This document shows positions 50,660-60,336 of a stretch of DNA of 64,000 nucleotides, in pieces. Within the stretch, counting starts at the first letter, position 1. Each line of letters opens with the position of its first letter. A program made the position numbers and the translations under genes. Source of the DNA: Heterobilharzia americana (Eukaryota; Platyhelminthes; Trematoda; Strigeidida; Schistosomatidae); assembly GCA_944470555.2 (NCBI GenBank), contig OX104134.1, positions 56,411,890 to 56,475,889 on the forward strand, written 5' to 3'. The notes beneath the pieces were generated by a model. It worked only from the letters and a program-made list of their open reading frames with translations. It ran no database searches and was not told where the DNA came from.

Positions 50660-50841
50660 GATGAAGAGGATGGTCTCCCACTAGCGTTTATCAAGGTTTC
50701 ATACTATATTTGTTGTGAAGCCATTTAGGTACGTGCTTTCCCATGCAGTTGAGGGTGGGAAAATATGTACCTAAATGGCTTCAGAAAAGAATAGAGTGTG
50801 AAACCTTGATAAACGCTGGTGGGAAACGACCCTCTTCGTCT
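50660..50841. repeat. Hairpin-forming inverted repeat, ~84-bp arms
   Basis: Left arm 50660-50742 and right arm 50757-50841 are reverse complements with scattered mismatches, separated by about 14 nt. Both arms share AGCGTTTATCAAGGTTTCA and AAGCCATTTAGGTAC in inverted order. Could be a foldback MITE or a small-RNA hairpin source. Confidence 0.8.
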
Positions 50842-51674
50842 AAATTCATAAAAGAAACTAATTGTTTTAAGTTTTTTTTTTCAAAAAATCCGTTTGCCTT
50901 CCACTTCTTGCTCTTAATCTTGATAAAAGATGTGTATCGAATTCCTCGCCCATGGCATTCCAAAGTGCAAATTGCCGTCACAGGAATATTTCATGCTAAA
51001 TCTTTACAAATCCCTTAAAATAGTGTTCTACTGATGAACATCTGTAGCGAGGTCAAATACCACCTGTTGGTTGCTTCAAATGGAATACGTCAGTTCACCG
51101 GCCTTTGTGGAGCTGGATATGTAGGCAGTACCCAGAGGTTGAACGTTCAATGTCAAGGGGAACACGCTTCATTATAACTCAGATCAAAGGAGAGCTCCAG
51201 CCAACAGGATTCAATTGACAATGAACACAATTCTGTAAGAATATTTTGTCTTAGTTTACAGAATATGGTGGAAACTTAGAAAGGTGTAGGTAAACGTCCA
51301 CTGTACATTGCTGAAGTGTTAACAATAAAAAATTGCCAGCCAGGATTATGCACTGAACTTCTGCAGTTCACTTGCATCACTTAGCTTTAGAATGAATAAC
51401 ACAACCTGCATTTAAAATGTTTACCTTTGACGGACTGTGGAACAATACAAAACAGTCATCTATTACCATCAAAACACTAATGATGTTCCCTCGTGAAGAT
51501 ATTCCATTTTAGTTTTATTCACAAAGTGAAAGAGTACTGTTTACCAGGTATGTGTTCCAGTTATGTGGAGAATTCCACTATTCACATAACAAAGTAAGAA
51601 AGAGAATTAGAACTTTATAAACAATGTGTCAAAGTTGTGGAATCACTTTGATATAACTGTGAACAAAAAAAACT

Positions 51675-51790
51675 GTCTGAAACGTCATCCAGTAAGCAAT
51701 ATTGTTTCATTATGTGGCACCTCTAAGAAACAAACAAAAATGAAACCACAACCTACAATAGTGCCCAAGTTCCACTCTTAGAAAATCAGC
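51675..51790 (+). repeat. Second copy of the 4.8-kb repeat
   Basis: Shares TGAAACGTCATCCAGTAAGC, ACCTCTAAGAAACAAAC and AGTGCCCAAGTTCCACTC with TGAAACGTTATCCAGTAAAT, ACATCTAAAAAACAGAC and AGTGTCCAAGTTTTAATC at 4768-4873, in the same order and orientation. Confidence 0.6.
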
Positions 51791-51995
51791 TTCAGAAATA
51801 TGCTGAATTGAACCGTAAGTACTTATTAGTGGAAAACTACAAATAAATAATGGGTAGAATAATGAGTGAAAAGTAATGCGAAGAGTTTCTATACCTCTTT
51901 CCAAGTAAACCTTTCGTGTTGAGGCCCCGATAAAAAAAAATACAAACATTAAATTTCATTAATACAAAACTGGGTAACGGCACAAAAACAAACAA

Positions 51996-54900
51996 CATAC
52001 CGGTAGCTCACGCCCTTTTGTTTCTATTGGTAAGAAAATTGATATGAGTGAGACTAACATGGTTATACAAGCATATAAAGATAAAGCTCCAATCTGTGAC
52101 ACTTCCGGCATCATTACCTGAGCTACATAAGGTGTGATCATGGCACCTAGCCTGGCAATTGAACTAAAGGTACCAACAGCCACTGCTCGAACAGTTGTTG
52201 GATAAACCTTGAATGGTAGAAAAGCAAAGAAAAGAATTCAGCATAAGATTTGGATTCCACAGACAGACAGACGATAGTCAAACATTTAGAGCAGCTTAGA
52301 AACACCCAGTACATAATAATAGTAATAATTTAGCGAGACTGAAACAACAGGATGACTTAAAAATTCGTTTTAATTAGAAATCAGTTCGCACTTGTGAATA
52401 GCTAATATAACAAAAATTCATCGCTAATAAAGTGGGATAAACGATGTAAGTCAATTTAGCATATGTTCAAGTGTGAAGACTAGGCCGAAGTGTGCAAAGC
52501 GGGGATCTAAGCCATTAAGCCACACCTCAACACTCACCACGATAAAAGATAATTAGGTGAATTGACAGTTAATTTAATGAGAATGACATCTACATACCAA
52601 ACGAATAACTTATCTTCATAAGTTGCTTCTGCATGAAGCTAGAGGTCATTTTCACTTACCCTTAGCTAAATCATGTTGACAGATATGCCTTCATGCGATT
52701 ACAGAAAGTTTTTGTAGTATAACTATATACAAAGAGGTGAATTTACATCTGCAACTATTACAATCAATAATGCTGCATAAACGCGCGAAAAGAATTAAGA
52801 TTGTTTAATGTGTGATCACCAGAATAATATTTGAGCAGAAAAGTCTGCCTAAGTGAGATCAAAAGGTGTAAAAAATGTGAAGTCATCACGTGCTAGCTTT
52901 TAAAATCTTAAACACAGTTTTATGAGCGTCGTATTACCACATTCTTGTAGGATACTGTGTATAGTGCTGATAGATTTATCAAAAGTTAGTAGTCAATAAA
53001 CATGGAGCCATAAACCTTGTCGGGTGACATCAGTAAAGTGCATCTGAAAACTATGGGAAATTCATATTCCGTCTCGTAGATATAAACTTGCGTTGCTCAG
53101 GGTTGAAACAAGAGACCTTATCATTATATCTGGAAGATGCACCACATTAGTTAGATAGGTGTTTGCTTATGGAGTTTACACACTACTACTTTGTTAAGAT
53201 TGATTTTATTTTTGATTTTACAACAACATATATCTCATATTATTACGACAATCCGTTGCAGTTTTCGGTGATACACCTTATTGTTATGTTCCTGAGTGTA
53301 TATAATACGAGTCTGCATGAGAATTTGTTGCCTCTGAGATTTTTCATATAACTCACAAAACATATGTGTGTACATACGTGACATGTGACTTTGATCAGAA
53401 TTTGAAGCATTAACATAGTAAAAGAAAGGATTATCTAATCAGCGAATTGCTTACAAAGTGAGGGTGTGTGCGTGTGTATGTGGACTACTGACCACGGTGT
53501 AAGGATGGCGCTAAAAAGATAATTTAAAAATGTTTGGATGAATAAATAATGTTTTGTGCAAAGCTAGGGCCACTCAAGAATTACATCTTTAGGCTGGAAT
53601 TCATCATGAACTAACAAAATTTGGAGGAACATTGGAAACCTGGGAGCACTGGACACCTGTTTCGCCCTAATATGGGACTCCTCAGCAGTGCGCACCCATG
53701 ACCCCGCCACGAACGGAACCCAGGACCTTCAGGTTCCATGGCCAGCACGTTACCATTGAGCCACTGGGTCGGAATCCAATGATCCGTATTTCCTACTTCT
53801 ATCAGTTCACGATGTAGTGCAACCTACATCCAATGTCGTCGTTGAGTAACTATCCTCATGTTTGACTTGGTTGACTCCACTGGTTACAATTTCTCATTGA
53901 AACTTCGGGAATCACATCTCGAAGCTAGTCACCAGTGAGAGCTAGATTAACTCTGTCTGGAGGTTTGTGGAGATTTATTAATTGATTTTAGGAGTCCCAT
54001 ATCCATATCCAGTGCTCCTAGGTTTCCAATGTTCCTCCAACTGATGTTAGTCCATGATGAATTCCAACCTAAAATCAACTAATAAATTTCCACAAACCTC
54101 TAGATAGAGTTATGACATCCATTTATGAGTGGCAACATCTAATATGCTTTAAAATGTTCTCAAATGTGTGAGAAGTAATTATAAACAAAACTCTCTAGAG
54201 CTTACCTCAGTAGTGTAAACGTATGAAAGACTGAATAAACCGGCAGTAAGTGCGCGCAATACAAATAACAAAGCTGTCATAGCTAACTTAGGCATGCATA
54301 TATAAAGTAGCATAAACAGAACAGCAATAAGTCCGTTCCAAGTAGCCATGGTAATTTTTCTTCCCACAAAATCTACCATGAGAATCATTAGTGGTATGCC
54401 TGTAAAACAATGTATACAAAAGATGACTTGTAGAAGCCTTTATCAAGCAAGCTACATAAAAATTCAGATGAACTTTTATGTCATAAAAAACATATGGAAA
54501 ACTAGAAATCAATACCGAGTAACATGAAACATTGTTGAGATTACTTAGTAAAATACAATTCTAGATGAATATTTCAACAAGCTTTTGAAGTTTGAAAGCG
54601 GTTATGTCCATCGAGGATGGCAAAACCAAGATGATATTTAACATAGACCTAATTCCATAGTGTTTTTAGAAAAATGTTTTCTCGACATATGCCGCGTAGA
54701 TACACAATTATACAGTATTCACCTAAATTTGATTGGAAGTTGGAGTGATAAGATTCACTTGAAGAATAAATCACTAAAACATGATAACAAGTGAATAAAC
54801 GATAAACACTATGTAGTACTGGTTGACTATTTCATGATGTTCTGAGACTCCCCCAGCAATAAGACATCCACAGTTTCCAAATGATGAAGTAAACACAAAA

Positions 54901-57900
54901 GCTTTTTCTAAAATATACTAGTTTTGATAACAAGCAACAGCAAATACATTCAACTCGCAGTTCAAATACTCAAGTGCATAGAACTTCAAAACTTGGCCTT
55001 CAGAGTAGTCATAATTCATCAAAAATGGATCAGTGCGTTTTCCATAAGAACTACATTTCACAAGAGTACACAAAGAACAGACGCATAGAAAAAGAGTGAT
55101 ATTAAAGTAGACAAAGTTGTGTGACAGAATCAACAATCTGGAGATAAAGCTTAGTGCAAACATTCATGCTTTAGAAGATGTCAAGGAGTGAATACACCTG
55201 CACCTCCGTGACCGATTTTCAGCATTGTGTTCTCTAAACTGGGTTGTTTAGTCGTGGAGCTTTCACCGTCTTTCTAAACGACATCAGTAGCACCAACTTC
55301 AGTATGAAGTCTACATCTCTCCATATGCCTCAGACCAACAGTCACAGGCTTCATCAACTGGCGTCACATCTTGGTTAGACCACCCTCAACCCTCTTCAAA
55401 AATAATCCAACCTCGATGGTGTTATGTTCTCTGAGCTGCACTGTTTGATCGTGGAGACTTCATTGACATTCTAGACAACGTCATCAGCACAAACTTCAGC
55501 ATGGCAAGTGGAGGTAGGCGGTAGCTCGGTATGTGCAGTACATATACAAGCCATCTGAGTTCGCTAAGATTCACAGCCTCATCAATCGAAATGCCTGTCT
55601 TGCTTAGTACCCTTCGTCTGACCTCAACGGTGATCACACAGTGATTCCACTAAACGCGAGCAATGCTACAAAGAAATCTATGATAAAAACCATGTAATCG
55701 TTTCATTTCTTCTACTTTTAACGACAATGTCTTACAGTTGTACAATGTGACAGAACGGAATGCATACAAATAGTTGACAAAAGTTCGCTGTTGGTGTATC
55801 ACAGACAAATAGTTCATACAAATTTGGAGTGATTGTATATTTTGTTTTGTCAAAAACTCTAGTGCAACTTTCTTACCAGTCAAATCACGTTTGTATCAGA
55901 TTAGAAAATTTGACTAAACTACGGTGATAACAGGAAACGAGTTCATTCACATACTAAACAAGAATAATAAAGTTAGGCGATGTCAGCTATAAGAAGCATA
56001 GGACTACAATAAGTTGTATCGATTGGTAAGTGTAATAACACTTCTGGAGTAGAAAAACCTTCCAGAAAAGTTATGAGAAGCAAAATCATAACGACAGCAC
56101 TCCGTAACTTCCCTGCTATACATATAGTTAACTGAAAAATTATCATCTATTGTATATATGTTTGCACGAAACGCAGTCATCGCGTTTATGTACATACTTC
56201 TTAATGGTTCTGCTTTATAAACTAAGTGGTTGTTTGAAACAATGCGAACCACAGAAAACCAGAGAATCCTTTTAACTTGGCAAACATTACACCAAAATAG
56301 TGTAAGGAATTCACAGATTAGTTAGGCGATATGATGAGTGAAAGGTTAGCATGCGCAGATAGGATATTTGAGATTTGAAAAATAAAGTATGTATTAATTT
56401 GTAAGAGTATCATTGATATTTATTCATACTTTTTAACGTCCTATTACCGACAGTCGATAACCCCACAGACCAATGTTATTTCACCAGGCATCTTACATCC
56501 TACTCTTACTTCAGTTAAGACAGCAAGTCATGGTAGAGCGTTAATAAGCACGATCATTACAAGCACCAAAAACCCTTTTCGATAAAGGTTCACAACTTAA
56601 GTAACTAACCTGATCCTTAGAAGTAACTTATTCTCAGGTACTAAAGAGAAGTTACGTGATTACCAAATACCTTATACATGGTTTAATTCTTTCTCACCAA
56701 AGAAATAGGTGCACCAGTTATTTAGGTCACAGTCTGAAGATACCACTCCTGAGTTTTGTATATGAACTGGTAGCCTCGCGTAATTTGTCAGATTTAATAA
56801 CTATTTCATCTAAAACTCTGAAAAGTTTAGTCTTTCAGTAGCAGTTGAAAGTACTATATTTTTGTTCAACTGATAAAGTGATCAGTTTGTTGGATGAAAC
56901 AAGGAATAGTTGTGAAAAGACTGTTGTCTCCAAAAGACGAACAGAAACTAGGTTATGATGGTCCTAGATTTGACAATCCCAACCGAATTGTATCTCAGTT
57001 TTTTAGAGCAAAAAGTCGACTTATTCTCTTACTTAGGCAGTGAATGAAACAAATAAAGCAATCGCTGTCCAACTTAGATGATAAAAATTAAATAGACATC
57101 CTTAGTTGAATTATAACCAATAAAACTCTACAAGTAAAACACCGCAGAAACAAATATCAGCTGCCGAAAAGAGTTGGGGAAAGTGAATCATGAAGAAACA
57201 GAATTTCACGTGAGTTAACCACTGACTTTCAAATAAATTATCCATTCGTAATTTATATGACACAAAGCTTGGATATACATCTTTCACTTGTTTACGGTAG
57301 AAAGTGGGATCTGTTGAAGAGCTTGGGACTAGAACGAGACACGGAATCAGGCATTCAACAATTTTTCAGTTTAAATAGATTCACTTTGAAACATCCTTTA
57401 ACAACTCTGATACTTGATCGTCTAAATTCATGTACGTTTGTATTTACTATAGTGCATAACATATTTAACTAAGCTCCACAAGAAATTAAAAATATGTAAA
57501 ATCATCAGTACTACGTCAATTCAATCTATACGTTACAACTAGACTACGCTTGAATCCGCTTACAAAACAAATACTTAGTAGGGGATAGCCATTTGCTCTA
57601 TGATAAAGTTCAGGATTATTCATCTTGTTTAATTATTTAGTTCTATTGCTAAAAAGTTACGAATATTTCTAACTACTAACTGAGATTAGCTGTAGGTTGA
57701 AACAACTATTTACAACTCAACGGAGAATCAAACTTTTTAGACTCTTCAAGGATCGATTTGAGAGCAACGAAATAAAGCATTCATTTCAGTGAGCAAATTG
57801 AAATATAGTCTGTGGGATTTGTGAACGTCAGTCAATTCTCAACAAAACACAACAGTTCTTTGATTCGTAAAGTCAGTTTTCTTCTGACAGCCTGACTCAA

Positions 57901-60336
57901 TTAATGAACGGTTTCACTTATGGAAATAGTAATCGACGGTTTACAAGTAACTTTTACAGAAACTTGAGAGCTGCCTGATGAATCGTAGAGATCAACGACA
58001 GATCAACCAGCAATCTCAAACAAGGAAACGACAATTAGTCATTCTTCACTTAATTAAAATACTTTGTTGGCTGATATCAGGTCGGCAAAAAAGGCCAACA
58101 AGATATTTCAGTTAACAAAAAGTAATTCAGAGAAGAAACTTTTTTTCTAAAAATGATTTTCAACAGCTATAGAATTGTATTTATTTCAATAACAAACAAG
58201 TAAGTCTACTACTGACTAATAGGCCGACATTTGGTCATCAAAAAGCAATGTTTTAAGGGAAAATAATGACTCGTTTCCAGAGTTCAAAAGAGATTGCACA
58301 ATCATAGGGTGTATAGGAAAAAGTGAGCAGTGGATCACAGGGATAACTATTAGTTTTCAGAAAACGTAACCGGAGTAAAACACCACGGGATTTGAATGGG
58401 TAGTCGAAGCTAACAGATATAGGCACTACAGAATAAACCATGAAGTAAAAATAACAACAAAGATCGATCAATAAGAGTGGAAAGGATTTTAAAGCAATGA
58501 AGAAAGTCGACGAAAGATTATGACCATGGCAAAATAAGATGTTGAAAGTAAGTCTTTCTGTATGCGAGTTCGAGCGCTAACTGTTGCGTTATCAACGCTT
58601 CCACTATGCATAATTGACAAGTCTTTATGCTTTATAAGCTGTTCGATTTTACTTTGTTTAGGATTTTGAAAGAAGACTGTCGGGAAGCGACATATTCAGA
58701 GTTGACCAAATGCCTAGTGTGTATCTGTTTTATAACATACTAAAAAAGACTCCATTACTACTTCGTCGTTCTATCGATAAAGTTCCTTATTGAATCTGAA
58801 ATGCATACTAAAATTGCACAGAAGGAGTGATTCCTGTAGATAATTAATGGGAACACCGACTGCTGGTTTCAATGCAGTGACATAGGAAACAAATGGTCTC
58901 TCTGTGTGGGGAGCATTTTGAAGAGTTTAGTAACATCCGAATAGGGTATGCGTTTTTGCGCATACGTTGAAGGTAGTATATTGAATCGACAAGATAGAGT
59001 GAATCAAATGAAACACATATTTTTCCCATTTATAACTCGTTAAAGAATTACAGTCAGCCACTTGGCAATATCATGGCATGGGTGATTATTCGTTTCCAGT
59101 ATTAGACCGCGAAAAATATCCTTTTGTACGCCTTCGGATAATTCTGATTATGTCGCTTCCCGACAGTCTTCTTCAAAATCCTAAACAAAGTAAAATCGAA
59201 CAGCTTATAAAGCATAAAGACTTGTCAATTATGCATAGTGGAAGCGTTGATAACGCAACAGTTAGCGCTCGAACTCGCATACAGAAAGACTTACTTTCAA
59301 CATCTTATTTTGCCATGGTCATAATCTTTCGTCGACTTTCTTCATTGCTTTAAAATCCTTTCCACTCTTATTGATCGATCTTTGTTGTTATTTTTACTTC
59401 ATGGTTTATTCTGTAGTGCCTATATCTGTTAGCTTCGACTACCCATTCAAATCCCGTGGTGTTTTACTCCGGTTACGTTTTCTGAAAACTAATAGTTATC
59501 CCTGTGATCCACTGCTCACTTTTTCCTATACACCCTATGATTGTGCAATCTCTTTTGAACTCTGGAAACGAGTCATTATTTTCCCTTAAAACATTGCTTT
59601 TGATGACCAAATGTCGGCCTATTAGTCAGTAGTAGACTTACTTGTTTGTTATTGAAATAAATACAATTCTATAGCTGTTGAAAATCATTTATGGACGAAA
59701 ACAATTTTAGTTGAGACTAATTTGCTCTGCGTTCAATTTACGTAAAAGTGTTATTAAAATGTCACCGAACCGATCACCTTCAAAAAGACATTGAACTTAC
59801 TCACAAACTCTCCAATGGAGGAAACTAGCATAGCTATATAATCATCATGCGATAGCTCCCTACAACAAGAGTTGTCTAGTTGAGGTGGAGCTTCTAAAAG
59901 GGGTGGAACATCACCGTGGCTCCAGTTACCATGGTAATCTGGAGTGCGAATATAATCTAACACGAAGGAGAGAAATAAAACGAAAAAGTGGTAAACCATA
60001 TTTTTAAAAATTTGACAATCTTCCAAAACAAATCAGTTTTAGTCAAGTGAGCAAATCAGCTTACACAGACGAATTTCATTGCACCACATCAGAGTAAGTC
60101 AAAAAACCTATAACTGTATCAGAGTAGAGTGAACTGTAAACTGTTTGCTAAACGACTAATAGGTAAAAGTAAAACTTGCCTCCAAAACATGAATGCCTGA
60201 AACGAAATATTTCCGCACTCAGTAGGACAACACCATAATAACAGAACGCAGCACTGAACCAAATAATAGGTAGCATAAGTGTAGTTACCAAATAGCCTTT
60301 CGCAAACATCCCTTTTATGCTACCTCGATCCCCAAC
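51996..60336 (-). CDS. SVOP: SVOP-like major-facilitator transporter (3' half), overall extent
   Basis: SVOP/SV2-type proteins are 12-helix major-facilitator membrane proteins; SVOP itself sits in synaptic vesicles and its substrate is not settled. Four minus-strand exons (60180-60336, 59801-59956, 54206-54399, 52001-52207) join in matching phases and give the second half of the transporter. They contain RGSIKGMFAKG...IWFSAAFCYYGVVLLSAEIF (helix 7), an extracellular loop, ...SSIGEFVSIPL (helix 8), DFVGRKITM (the MFS GRK loop), helices 9-10, VYPTTVRAVAVGTFSSIARL, AMITPYVAQVM and FLPIETKGRELP (the C-terminal FLPIETKGR signature). The start, the first six helices and the last few residues are not placed. 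The intron between the second and third exons (54400-59800) carries SINEs, an RTE tail and a ~550-bp-arm inverted repeat. Confidence 0.87.
52001..52207 (-). CDS. SVOP: SVOP-like exon: helices 11-12 and FLPIETKGRE signature
   Basis: 207 nt, phase 0 at both ends, acceptor TTCAAG, donor GTATGT. It encodes VYPTTVRAVAVGTFSSIARL, GAMITPYVAQVMM and SIFLPIETKGRELP. The real C-terminus must lie in a further exon below 51.99 kb; an open frame at 51710-51922 after AAAG could hold it but shows no similarity. Confidence 0.92.
53570..53775 (-). mobile_element. SMalpha-type SINE carrying a hammerhead ribozyme
   Basis: Read on the minus strand: a tRNA-like head with a good A box (TGGCTCAATGG) and a degenerate B box (GGTTCCGTTCG), then a hammerhead core, then the tail GTTCATGATGAATTCC. 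This order (Pol III head, hammerhead, short tail) is that of the schistosome SMalpha SINE. A truncated copy lies inverted at about 53990-54066. Confidence 0.8.
53648..53692 (-). ncRNA. Hammerhead ribozyme (type I, minimal stem III)
   Basis: Minus strand: stem I GCACTG/CAGTGC flanks the core. CTGAGGA supplies C3-A9 (N7 = G). Stem II is GTCC/GGGC with one U-G pair and an A/U-rich loop, followed by GAAA. Stem III is two base pairs (AC/GT) closed by AGGT, and the cleavage site is GTC. All invariant core bases are present, so it is predicted to be active, possibly needing dimerisation as is typical for such short stem III ribozymes. Confidence 0.78.
53953..54110 (+). mobile_element. Truncated inverted SMalpha copy with ~42-bp flanking inverted repeats
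   Basis: AGGAGTCCCATAT...CCAGTGCTCC...GATGAATTCC repeats the hammerhead-tail part of the neighbouring SINE in opposite orientation, but the GAAA and stem III segment are lost, so no ribozyme. It is bounded by inverted arms (GGAGGTTTGTGGAGATTTAT and its complement) at about 53955-53993 and 54065-54108. Confidence 0.7.
54206..54399 (-). CDS. SVOP: SVOP-like exon: helices 8-10 (DFVGRK)
   Basis: 194 nt, acceptor TTTTACAG, donor GTAAGC, in phase 1 and out phase 0. It reads IPLMILMVDFVGRKITMATW, two hydrophobic helices, then FSLSYVYTTE, matching VTLWIIDRLGRKKTM...GGFQAAYVYTPE. Confidence 0.9.
55160..55690 (-). mobile_element. RTE (SR2-like) 3' fragment
   Basis: Minus strand: WNHCVITVEVRRRVL, ISIDEAVNLSELRWLVYVLH and IPSYRLPPLAML match the RTE distal VSNSEVRRRVLG, VDEVVNLHRLRWLGHVLRMP and HRLPRRAML blocks. 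Below it (55230-55420) a further distal piece contains RHMERCRLHTEVGA. A 70-bp block is duplicated inside (55235-55290 and 55440-55500). In the SVOP-like intron. Confidence 0.8.
55691..58150. other. SVOP-like intron sequence, nothing recognised
   Basis: AT-rich intronic sequence between an RTE tail and the large inverted repeat. No exon similarity or repeat identified by eye. Confidence 0.45.
58151..59690. repeat. Large near-identical inverted repeat (arms ~550 bp, spacer ~440 bp)
   Basis: Left arm about 58151-58701 and right arm about 59142-59690 are reverse complements. Read by eye, they differ only by two one-base indels in homopolymer runs and one substitution near the inner end. Both arms encode the same 72-codon shadow frame on opposite strands. 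The outer ends are sharp (AAATGATTTT against AAAATCATTT). No terminal motif, transposase or target duplication was recognised. It lies in the SVOP-like intron. It could be a foldback element, a recent inverted duplication or an assembly artefact. Confidence 0.9.
58702..59141. other. Spacer of the large inverted repeat
   Basis: About 440 bp of AT-rich sequence between the arms. No coding similarity, repeat or RNA motif recognised; short ORFs here look random. Confidence 0.6.
59801..59956 (-). CDS. SVOP: SVOP-like exon: extracellular loop 7-8
   Basis: 156 nt, acceptor GTGTTAG, donor GTAAGT, in phase 1 and out phase 1. It reads DYIRTPDYHGNWSHGDVPPL, a loop with two adjacent Cys (NSCCREL), then LSHDDYIAMLVSSIGEFV, matching LSEEDYMDLLWTTLSEFP of SVOP. 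A competing GTGAGT donor four bases upstream would break the phase with the next exon. Confidence 0.85.
60180..60336 (-). CDS. SVOP: SVOP-like exon: loop 6-7 and helix 7
   Basis: 157 nt, acceptor TTCATAG, in phase 0 and out phase 1. It encodes VGDRGSIKGMFAKGYLVTTL, then IIWFSAAFCYYGVVLLSAEI, equivalent to RGKMRDLFTP...WFSNAFSYYGLVLLTTELF. The 3' boundary fits a GC donor (GAG|GCAAGT) rather than GT. Confidence 0.88.

Noticed and set aside
58253..59589. Two identical 72-codon frames on opposite strands (58253-58471 and 59371-59589)
   Set aside because: They are the two arms of the inverted repeat read in mirror image, not two genes.
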